Shown: positions 1 through 8,376 of the stretch, piece by piece
Numbering within the stretch: the first letter of the stretch is position 1
Layout: the number at the start of each line of letters is the position of its first letter
Source of the DNA: DATJLY01 sp035604615
GTDB taxonomy: Bacteria > Pseudomonadota > Alphaproteobacteria > ATCC43930 > CGMCC-115725
Assembly: GCA_035604615.1 (NCBI GenBank)
Contig: DATNID010000001.1
Span: 27,730-91,729, forward strand
Direction of reading: 5' to 3'
DNA: 64,000 nt
Program-made: the position numbers and the translations under genes
Notes under the pieces: model-generated
Seen by the model: the letters and a program-made list of their open reading frames with translations, nothing else
What the model was told of the DNA's origin: nothing
Databases searched by the model: none

Positions 1-66
1 GTCTATCCGCGCCTCAAGGAAGAATTCCCCGGCACCGCGGTCTCGGGCGTCCTCGAGGCGGTGTGA
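1..66 (+). CDS. 3' end of an unidentified protein-coding gene
   Basis: The first 66 bases read as an open frame of 21 codons ending in TGA, with the codon usage of the neighbouring genes. The visible tail ends in GTAVSGVLEAV. Only the C-terminus is in the window, so no function can be assigned. It converges on the solute-binding protein gene that ends at 74. Confidence 0.5.
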   Translation, partial: VYPRLKEEFPGTAVSGVLEAV

Positions 67-73
67 GCGCTGT

Positions 74-1081
74 TCAGCGCGGCCGCTTCGCCGCCTCGTC
101 GACGAGCGAGAGGTCGGCGTATTTCTTGACGTCGATGCCGCTCTTCAAGAGGCCCATCTGCGCCTGGCGGTCGATGTCTTCCTGCACCGCCTGGAGGCTC
201 GGCCGCATGTCGGGATCGCGGTAGTCGTCCTTCTTGGTGAAGAGCCAATCGGTATAGGCGGAGGGTTGCTGCTTGGTCGTCTCGGCGACCAAGGCCACGA
301 CGCGGTCGCGGTTGGCGGGCTCGTAGATCCAGCGCAGCGCGCGCTGCATGTCCTCGACCATGTCGACGAGGGCGGCGCGGTGCGCGGCGATGAAGGGCGC
401 TCGCGCCACCATGATGGTCATGTCGCTCTCGCCGATCGCGTCCTTCATGGTGAAGAGGGTGCGGACCTCGCCGGACTTTTCCGCCGCGATCGAGAACGGC
501 AGCGAGATCGACGCCAGGTCAACCTTGCCGCTGGTGACTGCCGAGAACATGTTGGGGAAGTCGAGCTCGACCACCTGGTAGTCGCGCTTGTCCTCGAGCC
601 CGTGCTTGCGCAGCATCACCCGCATCGCCGTGTCCATGGCGCCGGCGATGCTGTTGGTCGCGAGCACCTTGCCCTTGAGGTCTTCGATGGCGCGGATCGG
701 CGAGTCCGCGCGGACCATGAACTTGCGCGAATTGAAGTCCGCGTGACCGTCGCGCGTGGCGTCGCCGATGATGCGCGCGTCCTGCATCTGCGCGTTCTCG
801 ACCGAAAGCGCCAGCGCCGAGGGCGCGTATTCGGCGATCTCGAGCTCGCCCGCGGCGAGCGCGGTGATCTGCGGCCCGCTCCCCTTGTAATAGACGGCGT
901 CGACGACGTAGCTCTTGCCGTGATGCGCCAGCACGTCGGTCTTCTGGAACAGGACCGCGACGAGCTGGCCGATCGCCGTGGTCCAGGCGATGCGGATTTT
1001 CACCGGCTCGTCCGCGCGCGCATTGGTCGCGCCGAGCGCCAGGATCACGCTCATCAGGATCGCGCCGCAGAACTTCGCCAT
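74..1081 (-). CDS. ABC transporter solute-binding protein, NitT/TauT (SsuA-like) type
   Basis: Periplasmic binding protein of the NMT1/SsuA-like class, 335 residues. The start chosen is the ATG at 1081, which gives a clean signal peptide (MAKFCGAILMSVILALGATNARA) followed by the mature start DEPVKIRIAW. The fold signature is the GSGPQITALAAGELEIAEYAPSA region, then an AIEDLKGKVLATNSIAGAMD segment typical of aliphatic sulfonate, nitrate or taurine-type binding proteins. It is a tandem paralogue of the next gene upstream (1139..2149). No permease or ATPase gene is adjacent, so the ligand is unknown. An upstream in-frame ATG at 1114 would spoil the signal peptide. Confidence 0.85.
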   Translation of the reverse strand: MAKFCGAILMSVILALGATNARADEPVKIRIAWTTAIGQLVAVLFQKTDVLAHHGKSYVVDAVYYKGSGPQITALAAGELEIAEYAPSALALSVENAQMQDARIIGDATRDGHADFNSRKFMVRADSPIRAIEDLKGKVLATNSIAGAMDTAMRVMLRKHGLEDKRDYQVVELDFPNMFSAVTSGKVDLASISLPFSIAAEKSGEVRTLFTMKDAIGESDMTIMVARAPFIAAHRAALVDMVEDMQRALRWIYEPANRDRVVALVAETTKQQPSAYTDWLFTKKDDYRDPDMRPSLQAVQEDIDRQAQMGLLKSGIDVKKYADLSLVDEAAKRPR

Positions 1082-1138
1082 AGCGCAGGCCTCGCTTCGA
1101 GAATCATGCCGCATGATCGGGCCGCCTTTGCTCCTTCG

Positions 1139-2149
1139 TCAACGCCCCGCGGCCTGGCGCTTGGCAGCCTCGTCCACGAGCGACAGGTCGGCGTATTGCT
1201 TCACGTCGAACTTCGCCTTCAAGAAGCCCAGCTCGACCTCGCGGTCGATGTCGCGCTGCACCGCGTCGAGATTGGGGCGCAGGTCGGGATCGCGGTAATC
1301 GTCGCGCTTGGTGAAGAGCCAGTCGGAATAGGCCGAGACCGGCTGCTTCGTAAAGGTCGCAATGATCTGCAGCACCTCGGCGCGGTTGGCGGGGTCGTAG
1401 AACCAGCGCATCGCGCGCTGTGAATCGGCGAAGAAATCGACCAGCGCGGCGCGGTGGGCGGCGATGAACGGGGCGCGCGCCGCCATGATGGTGATGTCCT
1501 GCTCGCCGACCAGGTCCTTCATGGTGAAGACGGTGCGCGTCTCGCCCGATTTCTCGGCGGCGAAGGACCACGGCGTGGTGAAGGCGCCTAAATCGATCTT
1601 GCCGCTGGTCAGGACCGCGAACATGTTGGGGAAGTCGATCTCGACGATCTGATAGTCGCGCTTGTCCTCCATGCCGCGCTTGCGCAAGGCCGCGCGCAGC
1701 GCCATGTCGACGGCGCCGCTGATGCTGTTGATCGCCAGCACCTTGCCCTTGAGATCGTCCACTGTGTGGATCGGGCTGTCGGCCCGCACCATGTACTCGC
1801 GCGAGAAATAGTCCTGGTAGCCGTCGCGCGTCGCGTCGGCGATGATGCGGATGTCGTCCATGCGCGCGTTGGCGATGGTGAGCGCGAAGGCCGAGGGCGC
1901 ATAGAGCGCGAGCTGAAGCTCGCCCGCCGCCAGCGCGGTGATCTGGGTGCCGCTGCCGCGGTTATAAACCGGCTCGACCGTGTAGCTCGCGCCGTAGTGC
2001 TGGAGGATCTCGCGCTTCTGGTAGAGCACGGCGGGAAGCTGGCCCGGCACCGCCGCCCAGGCGATGCGGATCTTGAGCGGCTCGTCCGCGCGCGCCGCCG
2101 TCCCGGCCAGCACCAGACCGAGCATTGCGCCGAGAAATCGTGATCGCAT
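1139..2149 (-). CDS. ABC transporter solute-binding protein, NitT/TauT type (paralogue of the previous gene)
   Basis: 336-residue periplasmic binding protein, collinear with the product of 74..1081 over its whole length (shared blocks include DEPLKIRIAW, GSGTQITALAAGEL, GKVLAINSISGAVDMALR and a DDYRDPD motif near the C-terminus). The chosen ATG at 2149 gives the signal peptide MRSRFLGAMLGLVLAGTAARA. The two genes are 57 bp apart in the same orientation and look like an ancient tandem duplication that has diverged, perhaps toward different ligands. No transport partner is nearby, so it may serve a permease encoded elsewhere. Confidence 0.85.
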   Translation of the reverse strand: MRSRFLGAMLGLVLAGTAARADEPLKIRIAWAAVPGQLPAVLYQKREILQHYGASYTVEPVYNRGSGTQITALAAGELQLALYAPSAFALTIANARMDDIRIIADATRDGYQDYFSREYMVRADSPIHTVDDLKGKVLAINSISGAVDMALRAALRKRGMEDKRDYQIVEIDFPNMFAVLTSGKIDLGAFTTPWSFAAEKSGETRTVFTMKDLVGEQDITIMAARAPFIAAHRAALVDFFADSQRAMRWFYDPANRAEVLQIIATFTKQPVSAYSDWLFTKRDDYRDPDLRPNLDAVQRDIDREVELGFLKAKFDVKQYADLSLVDEAAKRQAAGR

Positions 2150-2214
2150 CGCCCGCGTGCCTCCCACGCGCGGACTTTATCACGAAAGCGGATCGAATGC
2201 GGCGTAAGCCCTCG

Positions 2215-2550
2215 TCAGGCCGGCAGGATGCTTCCGAACGCGGCGGCGACCGTTTCGGGCGGATCGAGGAAGCGGATGCCGGCGATGCCGGCGCGCTGCC
2301 ACACGGTCTCGGCGCGGAAGGTGCCGAAGCGCTCGAGAATGAGCGAAACTTGCGTCCCCGCCACGAGCGCGTGGGGCTCGCCGAACGCGAGCTTGGCGCC
2401 GCCCAACGACACGTCGATCACCATGCAGTCGAAATAGCCGCGCTTGGCCTGGAGCGTCCCCATCCACATGACGCCGATGCGCTGGTGGCGGCGGCGCTCG
2501 GCGGGATCGATCTCGGCCGCGGGAGCGGCGGTGCTGGCGATGGCGTCCAT
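2215..2550 (-). CDS. PilZ-domain protein
   Basis: 111-residue single-domain protein. After a short N-terminus the sequence has RRRHQRIGVMWMG and, about 25 residues on, VIDVSLGGAKLAF. These are the RxxxR and D/NxSxxG elements that bind cyclic di-GMP in PilZ domains; the arginines and the D-x-S-x-G-G are all present. It probably acts as a soluble c-di-GMP receptor. An EAL-domain protein capable of c-di-GMP turnover lies at 38756..40462. It is transcribed divergently from the rhomboid gene. The ATG at 2550 is chosen because upstream in-frame sequence is antisense to the rhomboid gene. Confidence 0.8.
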   Translation of the reverse strand: MDAIASTAAPAAEIDPAERRRHQRIGVMWMGTLQAKRGYFDCMVIDVSLGGAKLAFGEPHALVAGTQVSLILERFGTFRAETVWQRAGIAGIRFLDPPETVAAAFGSILPA

Positions 2551-2673
2551 ATCCCTTGCCTTTGGGGAACAGGGCAGCCTAGGCGGCAAACATTGACCTT
2601 GCATTACCGGGCGGGGAAGGATGGCTGCCACCGGCAGCGCTTCATCGTTAATGCCGGCGCGAGGTGCCGGACC

Positions 2674-3297
2674 ATGAACGCGAACCAGGCTCCGCGGCAG
2701 CCGATCTTCATCCTGCCGCCGGCGACCAAGGGTTTGCTCGCCGCGAACGTCGTCATCTGCGCGCTGATGCTGGTGCTGCCCGAGGAGGTCAGCGACGCGA
2801 TCGTGCAGAATTTCGGGTTCACCCCGGCGCGATATGGCGCGCAACACTTCCTCACCTGGACCGCGCTGGTCGATCCGGTGACCTACCAGTTCCTCCATGC
2901 CGGGGTCACCCATCTCGCGGTGAACATGCTGGGATTGGTGGCGTTCGGCGCCGGCGTCGAGCAGCGGCTGGGGCGCTGGCGCTGCCTCGCCTTCTATATC
3001 CTGTGCGGCATTGCCGGCGCCTTCACCGAGTTCGCCTACGATCCGGGCTCCAACGACGTGATGATCGGCGCGTCGGCCGCGACCAGCGGGCTCTTCGGCG
3101 GCATCCTGCGGCTTGCGGTTTTTCGCCGCGGCTTCTGGCTCCTGGTCGCGCTGTGGTTCGCGATGAACGCCGCCACCGGCCTCACGGGCATGGGCGCCGA
3201 AGGCGAGCCGGTTGCCTGGGTCGCCCATGTCGGCGGCTTCGTCGCGGGCCTCTTGCTCTATCCGCTGTTCGTGCGCCGCGCGTTCAAGGGCAAGTGA
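2674..3297 (+). CDS. Rhomboid-family intramembrane serine protease
   Basis: 207-residue polytopic membrane protein. The expected rhomboid elements are visible: H75 and N84 in the block HAGVTHLAVN, the nucleophile Ser134 in IGASAATSGLFG, and the base His185 in AHVGGF near the last helix. The usual GxSGA core reads GASAA here, so the residue after the serine is Ala rather than Gly, but the Ser-His dyad is complete and activity is plausible. Around six hydrophobic segments are expected. It is divergent from the PilZ gene. Substrates of bacterial rhomboids cannot be predicted from this sequence. Confidence 0.85.
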   Translation: MNANQAPRQPIFILPPATKGLLAANVVICALMLVLPEEVSDAIVQNFGFTPARYGAQHFLTWTALVDPVTYQFLHAGVTHLAVNMLGLVAFGAGVEQRLGRWRCLAFYILCGIAGAFTEFAYDPGSNDVMIGASAATSGLFGGILRLAVFRRGFWLLVALWFAMNAATGLTGMGAEGEPVAWVAHVGGFVAGLLLYPLFVRRAFKGK

Positions 3298-3346
3298 CGA
3301 CGCGCGCGCGATCGGATAGACTCGCGCAAAACCGGGAGGAAATATC

Positions 3347-4399
3347 ATGTCCATGCTGCGCGTCGCGCTCTTTGCCGGCATCGCCATCGCGTCCTTCGTC
3401 GCGGCAGCGAAGGCGGAAACGATGGACCAGCTCTACGCCAAGGCCAAGGCGGAGAAGAGCCTCACCCTCTGGGGCGGCGGTCCGGCCGCGCCGTGGGAGG
3501 CCGTCGCGGCGCGCTTCAAAGAGCGCTTCCCGGGCATCGACGTCGCGATCGAGGGCGGCTTCAGCAACGTCTTCGACGTCAAGATCGACGCCATGATCAA
3601 GGCCAAGTCGATGCAAGTCGACCTAGCGGTCCTCCAAACCGTGCAGGATTACGTGCGCTGGAAGAAGGAAGGCGCGCTCGATGCCTTCAAGCCCGAGGGG
3701 TTCGACAAGATCGACGCCCACTGGAAGGACAAGGACGGCGCCTATTTCGGCATGTCGGTCAACGCGCACACCTATGCTTACAATTCGCAACTGGTAAAGG
3801 CGGCGGACGTGCCGAAATCGGCGCTCGATTTCCTCAAGCCGCAATTCATGGGCAAGGTGGTCTCGGCCTATCCGCAGGACGACGACGCCACGCTTTACGA
3901 CTTCAACAGCATCACCAAGAAATACGGCTGGGGCTATTGGGACAAGTACATGGCCAACAAGCCGGTGTTCATCCAGGGCCATCTCGGCGTCGCGCGCAGC
4001 ATCTCCGCGGGCGACACGCTGGTGACGCTCGACACCATCGCCAGCATCAGCCTCGCCGAGAAGACCGCCGGCAAGCCGCACGAGATCGCGTTCTCCAAGG
4101 TCGACCCGCTGCCGATCTGGGCGGTGACCGGCGCCGTGTTCAAGGGCGCGCCCCATCCCAACGCGGCCAAGCTGTTCATCTCGTGGTACCTGTCCAAGGA
4201 ATTCCAGAGCACGCTGGCGCCCGGAACCTGGCCGGTGCGCTCGGACGCGAAGCCGCCCGCCGGGCAGAAGCCGATCCTGTCCTACAAGGTGGTCAACGAC
4301 TATCGCGAGTTCCTCACCAACGACAAGCAGCTCGTCGAATTGCGCGCGCGCTTCGCCAAGCTGGTGGGTCCGATCACCCATCCCGGCGGCGTGAAGTAG
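3347..4399 (+). CDS. Extracellular solute-binding protein, iron(III)/type-1 family
   Basis: 350-residue periplasmic binding protein with a signal peptide (MSMLRVALFAGIAIASFVAAAKA) preceded by a good ribosome binding site, GGGAGGAAAT. The mature protein begins with a family-1 extracellular binding fold (KSLTLWGGGPAAPWEAVAARF) related to iron and thiamine binding proteins. No permease or ATPase gene follows; instead the next three genes encode catabolic enzymes, beginning 8 bp downstream. It could bind a substrate for those enzymes, but that is inference from position only. Confidence 0.8.
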   Translation: MSMLRVALFAGIAIASFVAAAKAETMDQLYAKAKAEKSLTLWGGGPAAPWEAVAARFKERFPGIDVAIEGGFSNVFDVKIDAMIKAKSMQVDLAVLQTVQDYVRWKKEGALDAFKPEGFDKIDAHWKDKDGAYFGMSVNAHTYAYNSQLVKAADVPKSALDFLKPQFMGKVVSAYPQDDDATLYDFNSITKKYGWGYWDKYMANKPVFIQGHLGVARSISAGDTLVTLDTIASISLAEKTAGKPHEIAFSKVDPLPIWAVTGAVFKGAPHPNAAKLFISWYLSKEFQSTLAPGTWPVRSDAKPPAGQKPILSYKVVNDYREFLTNDKQLVELRARFAKLVGPITHPGGVK

Positions 4400-4407
4400 A
4401 GGCGCGG

Positions 4408-5628
4408 ATGTCCGCCGCGACCAAGCCGCGCGAGGGCGGCGGACGAGCGGACCTGCCGTCGGCAGCGCGCGACGCTATGGAGCGGCTCAACGAGGACGCA
4501 TCGAAGCTCCATATCTGGCTTCGCACCCAAGCCAACGCGCCGGCGCAGCGGCCCTGGTTCCGCGACGGCGGCATCGAGGAGGGCGGAATTCTCGCCTCGG
4601 GCCGGGTCGCGGCGGGGCAATTGAAGGCGGTGGCGCATCTGTGGCGCTGGCGCGAGATCGCGCCCTATCTCGACCGCATCGCCGCCATCGCCCGGACCGC
4701 CGACGTGCCGCCTATCGAGTTCGCCGACCGGCAGCAGTTCCTGCTGACCAATCCCGGCCTCGGCGGCAGGCTGCAAGTGTCGAGCGTGATCCGCTGCGCC
4801 ATCTCGATCTACAATCCCGGCGACGTGGCGCCGGTGCATCGCCACACGCCAAATGCCAGCCGCACGATCCTCTCCGCCAAGGGCGGCTACACCACCATCG
4901 AGGGCGAGCGCTGCATCGCCGAGTACGGCGATTTGATCTTCACGCCGACGGGCACGTGGCACGATCACGGCAACGAGGATGCCGAGCCGGTGATCTGGGC
5001 TGACATCCTCGACTGGCCGCTGGTCGAATATCTCGATTGCGGCTGGCTCGACGACGGTTTTCCCGGCGCGCTCGACGGCAACTCGCGGGCGCAAGCCGTG
5101 CGCGAGGCGCCGGACTATTCCCAGCGCCTTTATGCCCATGGCGGCATGGTGCCGTCCTTCGTGCCGCATCAGCGCGGCGACTGGCATGGCGGCACGCCGA
5201 TGCTGCATTATCGCGGCGCCGAGATCCGCGCCGCGCTCGAAGGCCTGCGCGGCGAGCCGGGCGATCCCTACGAGGGCGTAAGGATTCGCTTCGTCAATCC
5301 CGCGACCGGCGCGAGCGTGTTCCCGACGCTCGACTATTCGGCGCAGCTCTTGCGCCCCAGCGAGACGACGCGGTGGAAGCGCGAGACCGCGAGCACGCTC
5401 TATTGCGCCATCGCCGGCAGCGGCGCCACCGAGGTGGCGGGATCGCGCCTCGAATGGCTGATGGGCGATTTCTTCGTGGTGCCGAATTTCCTGTGGCGCC
5501 GCCACGTCAACGCGGGCGCGGGCGATGCCATCCTCTATGCCGTGTCGGACCAGCCGCTGCTCGAGAAGATCGCGCAATACCGCGCCCAGGGGCGGCTTCC
5601 CGACGGCAAAGTGGCGGAGCTCGCATGA
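4408..5628 (+). CDS. Gentisate 1,2-dioxygenase-like bicupin protein
   Basis: 406-residue bicupin. The first cupin carries the metal-ligand pattern HRHTPNASR (His144 and His146) with a second His pair at TWHDH (His185 and His187), as in gentisate 1,2-dioxygenases, which open the aromatic ring of 2,5-dihydroxybenzoate. The second cupin near residues 330-390 has FFVVPNFLWRRHVN. Length fits the family. It starts 8 bp after the binding protein gene and its stop overlaps the start of the next gene (ATGA). Substrate specificity could extend to salicylate or hydroxynaphthoate, which related enzymes use. Confidence 0.8.
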   Translation: MSAATKPREGGGRADLPSAARDAMERLNEDASKLHIWLRTQANAPAQRPWFRDGGIEEGGILASGRVAAGQLKAVAHLWRWREIAPYLDRIAAIARTADVPPIEFADRQQFLLTNPGLGGRLQVSSVIRCAISIYNPGDVAPVHRHTPNASRTILSAKGGYTTIEGERCIAEYGDLIFTPTGTWHDHGNEDAEPVIWADILDWPLVEYLDCGWLDDGFPGALDGNSRAQAVREAPDYSQRLYAHGGMVPSFVPHQRGDWHGGTPMLHYRGAEIRAALEGLRGEPGDPYEGVRIRFVNPATGASVFPTLDYSAQLLRPSETTRWKRETASTLYCAIAGSGATEVAGSRLEWLMGDFFVVPNFLWRRHVNAGAGDAILYAVSDQPLLEKIAQYRAQGRLPDGKVAELA

Positions 5629-5825
5629 CCGGAACGCCCAAGATCAGCCGCGCCGAGTTCGATTTCCTCATTCGCCGCGCCGGCCTCACCCTGAGCGAGG
5701 CGCAGAAGGCGGAGCTCTACAGCCCTTACGCCAGCCTCGAGATGCTGATCGAGCGGCTGCACGCGAAGCTGCCGCTCTCGGCCGAGCCGGCAGTGATCTA
5801 CGCCTTCCCCAAGGACGCGAAGTGA
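5625..5825 (+). CDS. Small AtzG-like protein, likely amidase partner subunit
   Basis: 66-residue soluble protein, mostly helical by composition, ending in EPAVIYAFPKD. It is wedged between the dioxygenase (4-bp ATGA overlap) and the amidase (GTGA overlap), so all three should be translationally coupled. Very short proteins directly before an amidase are known in the AtzG-AtzE case, where AtzG wraps the amidase in a heterotetramer; length, position and the proline-rich C-terminal tail fit that model. I cannot show homology to AtzG itself, so the partner role is inferred. Confidence 0.6.
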   Translation: MTGTPKISRAEFDFLIRRAGLTLSEAQKAELYSPYASLEMLIERLHAKLPLSAEPAVIYAFPKDAK

Positions 5826-7222
5826 GCGACGCGTTCCCGACCATCGCGGAGGCGGCAGGCCTCATCGCCGCGCGCAAGATATCGCCGGTCGAGCTGACGC
5901 AGGCCTGCCTCAACCGCATCGCCAAGCTCGACGGCACCTTGCACGCCTTCCTCCATCTCGACGGCGACCGCGCGCTCGCTTCGGCGCGCACCGCCGAGAC
6001 CGCGATCCTGCGCGGCGGTCCCCGCGGGCCGCTGCACGGCATCCCGATCGGCCTCAAGGACATCTACGACACCAAGGACATGCCGACGACGGCGCATTCG
6101 CGCCAGCTCCAAGACAACCGGCCGAGCGCAGACGCGACCTGCACGCGCCTCCTCGCCGAAGCGGGGACGGTGCTGCTGGGCAAGCTCGCGACCCACGAAT
6201 TCGCGTTCGGCGGGCCGTCCTTCGATCTGCCCTGGCCGCCGGCGCGCAACCCGTGGAACCCGGCGCATTTCACCGGCGGCTCGTCGAGCGGCACCGGCGC
6301 CGCGGTGGCGTCGGGGATGGTGCTGGGCGGGCTCGGCTCCGACACCGGCGGCTCGATCCGCTTGCCGGCGGCGCTGTGCGGCCTCGCCGGCTTGAAGCCG
6401 ACCTATGGGCTGGTGCCGCGCACCGGCGTCATTCCCCTGGCATTCTCGCTCGACCACGCCGGGCCGATGGCGTGGACGGTCGAGGATTGCGCCATCCTGC
6501 TCCAGGCGATCGCCGGCCACGATCCCGCCGATCCCGCCAGCGCCGACCGACCGGTGCCCGATTTCCGCGCCCGCATCGGCGACGGCGTCAGGGGCTTGCG
6601 CATCGGCGTGCTGCGCCATTTCCACGAGCGCGACAATCCCATCAACGAGGCGACGCGCAAGGGACTCTCCTCCGCGCTCGACCTCTTCCGCCGCGAGGGC
6701 GCCGAGATCAGCGACGTAACCCTGTCGCCGCTGATCGAGTGGCGCGCCTGCGGCCTCGTCATCCTGCTGGTCGAGGGCTTCGCGGTGCACGAGCATTGGA
6801 TGCGCACGCGCCTCGACTGGTATGGCGAGCTGCTGCGCGACCGGCTGGTGCTGGGCGGCCTCATCAGCGGCGCGGATTACGTGCAGGCGCAGCGGCGCCG
6901 GCGCGCGCTGACGGAAGAGATGACGCGGGCCATGGCGGAGATCGACATCCTGGTCACCGCCACCGTGCCGGCCGAGGCGCCGCTGATCGACCACGTGCCG
7001 AAATGGGGCATCGTCGAGCAGCCGAATTTCACCTCGGCCTTCAATGTCAGCGGCTTCCCGGCGCTCTCCGTGTGCACCGGCTACGGCGAGGGCGGATTGC
7101 CGCTGGCGATGCAGCTCGTTGCCAAGCCGTTCGACGAGGTGACCTTGCTCCGCGCCGGCCACGCCTACGAGCGCGCGACGAGCTGGCGCGACCGGCGGCC
7201 GGAGATGGCAGCGGCGTCCTAG
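5822..7222 (+). CDS. Amidase (amidase-signature family, AtzE/GatA-like)
   Basis: 466-residue amidase-signature enzyme that hydrolyses a C-N amide bond. The Ser-cisSer-Lys triad is present: Lys79 in GLKDIYDTKD, Ser154 in FTGGSSSGTGAAVASG and Ser178 in SDTGGSIRLPAA. The start is a GTG at 5822 overlapping the stop of the small upstream gene, which keeps the N-terminus at the expected length. The gene ends 1 bp before the convergent GNAT gene. With the gentisate-type dioxygenase it may form a pathway for an amide-bearing aromatic compound; the substrate is unknown. Confidence 0.9.
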   Translation: MSDAFPTIAEAAGLIAARKISPVELTQACLNRIAKLDGTLHAFLHLDGDRALASARTAETAILRGGPRGPLHGIPIGLKDIYDTKDMPTTAHSRQLQDNRPSADATCTRLLAEAGTVLLGKLATHEFAFGGPSFDLPWPPARNPWNPAHFTGGSSSGTGAAVASGMVLGGLGSDTGGSIRLPAALCGLAGLKPTYGLVPRTGVIPLAFSLDHAGPMAWTVEDCAILLQAIAGHDPADPASADRPVPDFRARIGDGVRGLRIGVLRHFHERDNPINEATRKGLSSALDLFRREGAEISDVTLSPLIEWRACGLVILLVEGFAVHEHWMRTRLDWYGELLRDRLVLGGLISGADYVQAQRRRRALTEEMTRAMAEIDILVTATVPAEAPLIDHVPKWGIVEQPNFTSAFNVSGFPALSVCTGYGEGGLPLAMQLVAKPFDEVTLLRAGHAYERATSWRDRRPEMAAAS

Positions 7223-7223
7223 C

Positions 7224-8153
7224 TCACCGCCAATCGTCGAGCGCGAACACGTCCGGGCGGTCGAACCCCTCGATGTAGGGGCGGTGCATCTGCACGCCGG
7301 CGAGGGTCTGGCGGAAGCCGCGTTCGGCCAGCATGCGATAGGCGCCGTGCCGGCCGGTGGGCGTCCCGGTGCTGATTTGCGCGGCGCCGCTGCGGTGCGC
7401 GAAGGCTTCGCTGGCATCGAGCAGGCGCGACAAGGTTTCGGCCGAGCGCGCCAGCGCAAACTTGATGTAGCAGCCTTGCGAGCCGCCTTCGCTGCCCGCG
7501 CCGGTGTGGCAGATGGCGAATCCCTCGACCCGCGATCCCGCGGCGAACGCAATCACGTCGCCGAGCTTGCGCTCGAGCACGGCGGCGATCTCGCGCCCGA
7601 GATCGAGCCCGGCAAAGACCGAATTCGCGAGTTCGCCGCATGAGGCGATCAGGCCAGCGCGGTCGCGCGATTCCGCCAGCGAGATCGCGTCATCGCTCTT
7701 AGCGTCCGGCGAAACCGGCTTCGCCATGACCGGCGTCAGGTGGCGCGGCCAGAAGCCGAAATCCTGATAAAGGCGCAGATGGACCGGGCTGGCCGGAAAG
7801 GTGAAGAGCCCGACCAGGCGGCACTGCCAGCGCGCGAAATTCTCCAATGTCGCCGGCAGCAGGATGCGCGCGACGCCGCGGCGCCAGTAATCGGGATGAA
7901 CCGCGACCGGCCCCAGCACGCCGAGACTGCCCCAACGGCTGGCGAAGGTGAGCCCGACCATCGCGCCGCCGGATTCGGCGACGACGCCGCCATCGGGATA
8001 AGCATGCATGCGCCCGACGAAGAGCCCGGCATCGCCGCGGAACTGCATCGGGTCGGGCAGCTGGAACCAGGTGCCGAAGGCCAGGCGAAACAGATGATCG
8101 GCGGCGGCGAGATCGCTCTCGCGCATCGCGCGCAAGGTGATGGGGGCGTCCAT
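7224..8153 (-). CDS. GNAT-family N-acetyltransferase
   Basis: 309-residue protein. Residues 1-150 form a GNAT domain with the acetyl-CoA binding segment GPVAVHPDYWRRGVARIL and a following LYQDFGF motif. The C-terminal half is another alpha/beta segment with weak GNAT character (SGAAQISTGTPTGRHGAYRML), so it may be a double-GNAT protein. Acceptor substrate unknown. It is convergent with the amidase gene and followed upstream by an inverted repeat element. Confidence 0.75.
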   Translation of the reverse strand: MDAPITLRAMRESDLAAADHLFRLAFGTWFQLPDPMQFRGDAGLFVGRMHAYPDGGVVAESGGAMVGLTFASRWGSLGVLGPVAVHPDYWRRGVARILLPATLENFARWQCRLVGLFTFPASPVHLRLYQDFGFWPRHLTPVMAKPVSPDAKSDDAISLAESRDRAGLIASCGELANSVFAGLDLGREIAAVLERKLGDVIAFAAGSRVEGFAICHTGAGSEGGSQGCYIKFALARSAETLSRLLDASEAFAHRSGAAQISTGTPTGRHGAYRMLAERGFRQTLAGVQMHRPYIEGFDRPDVFALDDWR

Positions 8154-8196
8154 GGACGCACTCTACGGCAATCGCGATTGGGCTGGAATACGGCCC

Positions 8197-8295
8197 TGCG
8201 TCCTTCGACTACGCGCTATGCGCTCCGCTCAGGATGAGGACCTTTCTTTGTGCCACAAAGGATCTCCCTCATCCTGAACGAAGTCGAAGGACGCA
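8197..8295. repeat. Inverted repeat element, copy 1 (about 99 bp)
   Basis: The ends TGCGTCCTTCGACT and AGTCGAAGGACGCA are a perfect 14-bp inverted repeat. Inside, CCGCTCAGGATGAG faces CTCATCCTGAACG, so the whole element can fold into a long hairpin. Related copies lie at 30247..30344, 36505..36602 and 59661..59753. It sits between the GNAT gene and the Lrp-type regulator. It has no coding capacity I would accept. Confidence 0.85.
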
Positions 8296-8376
8296 CGATG
8301 CTTTTGCAGCCACTTTGCGAAACCCTGTCCATCCGGTAGCCTCGCGCGCGACGGACTGTTCCCTGGCGAGGCACCA

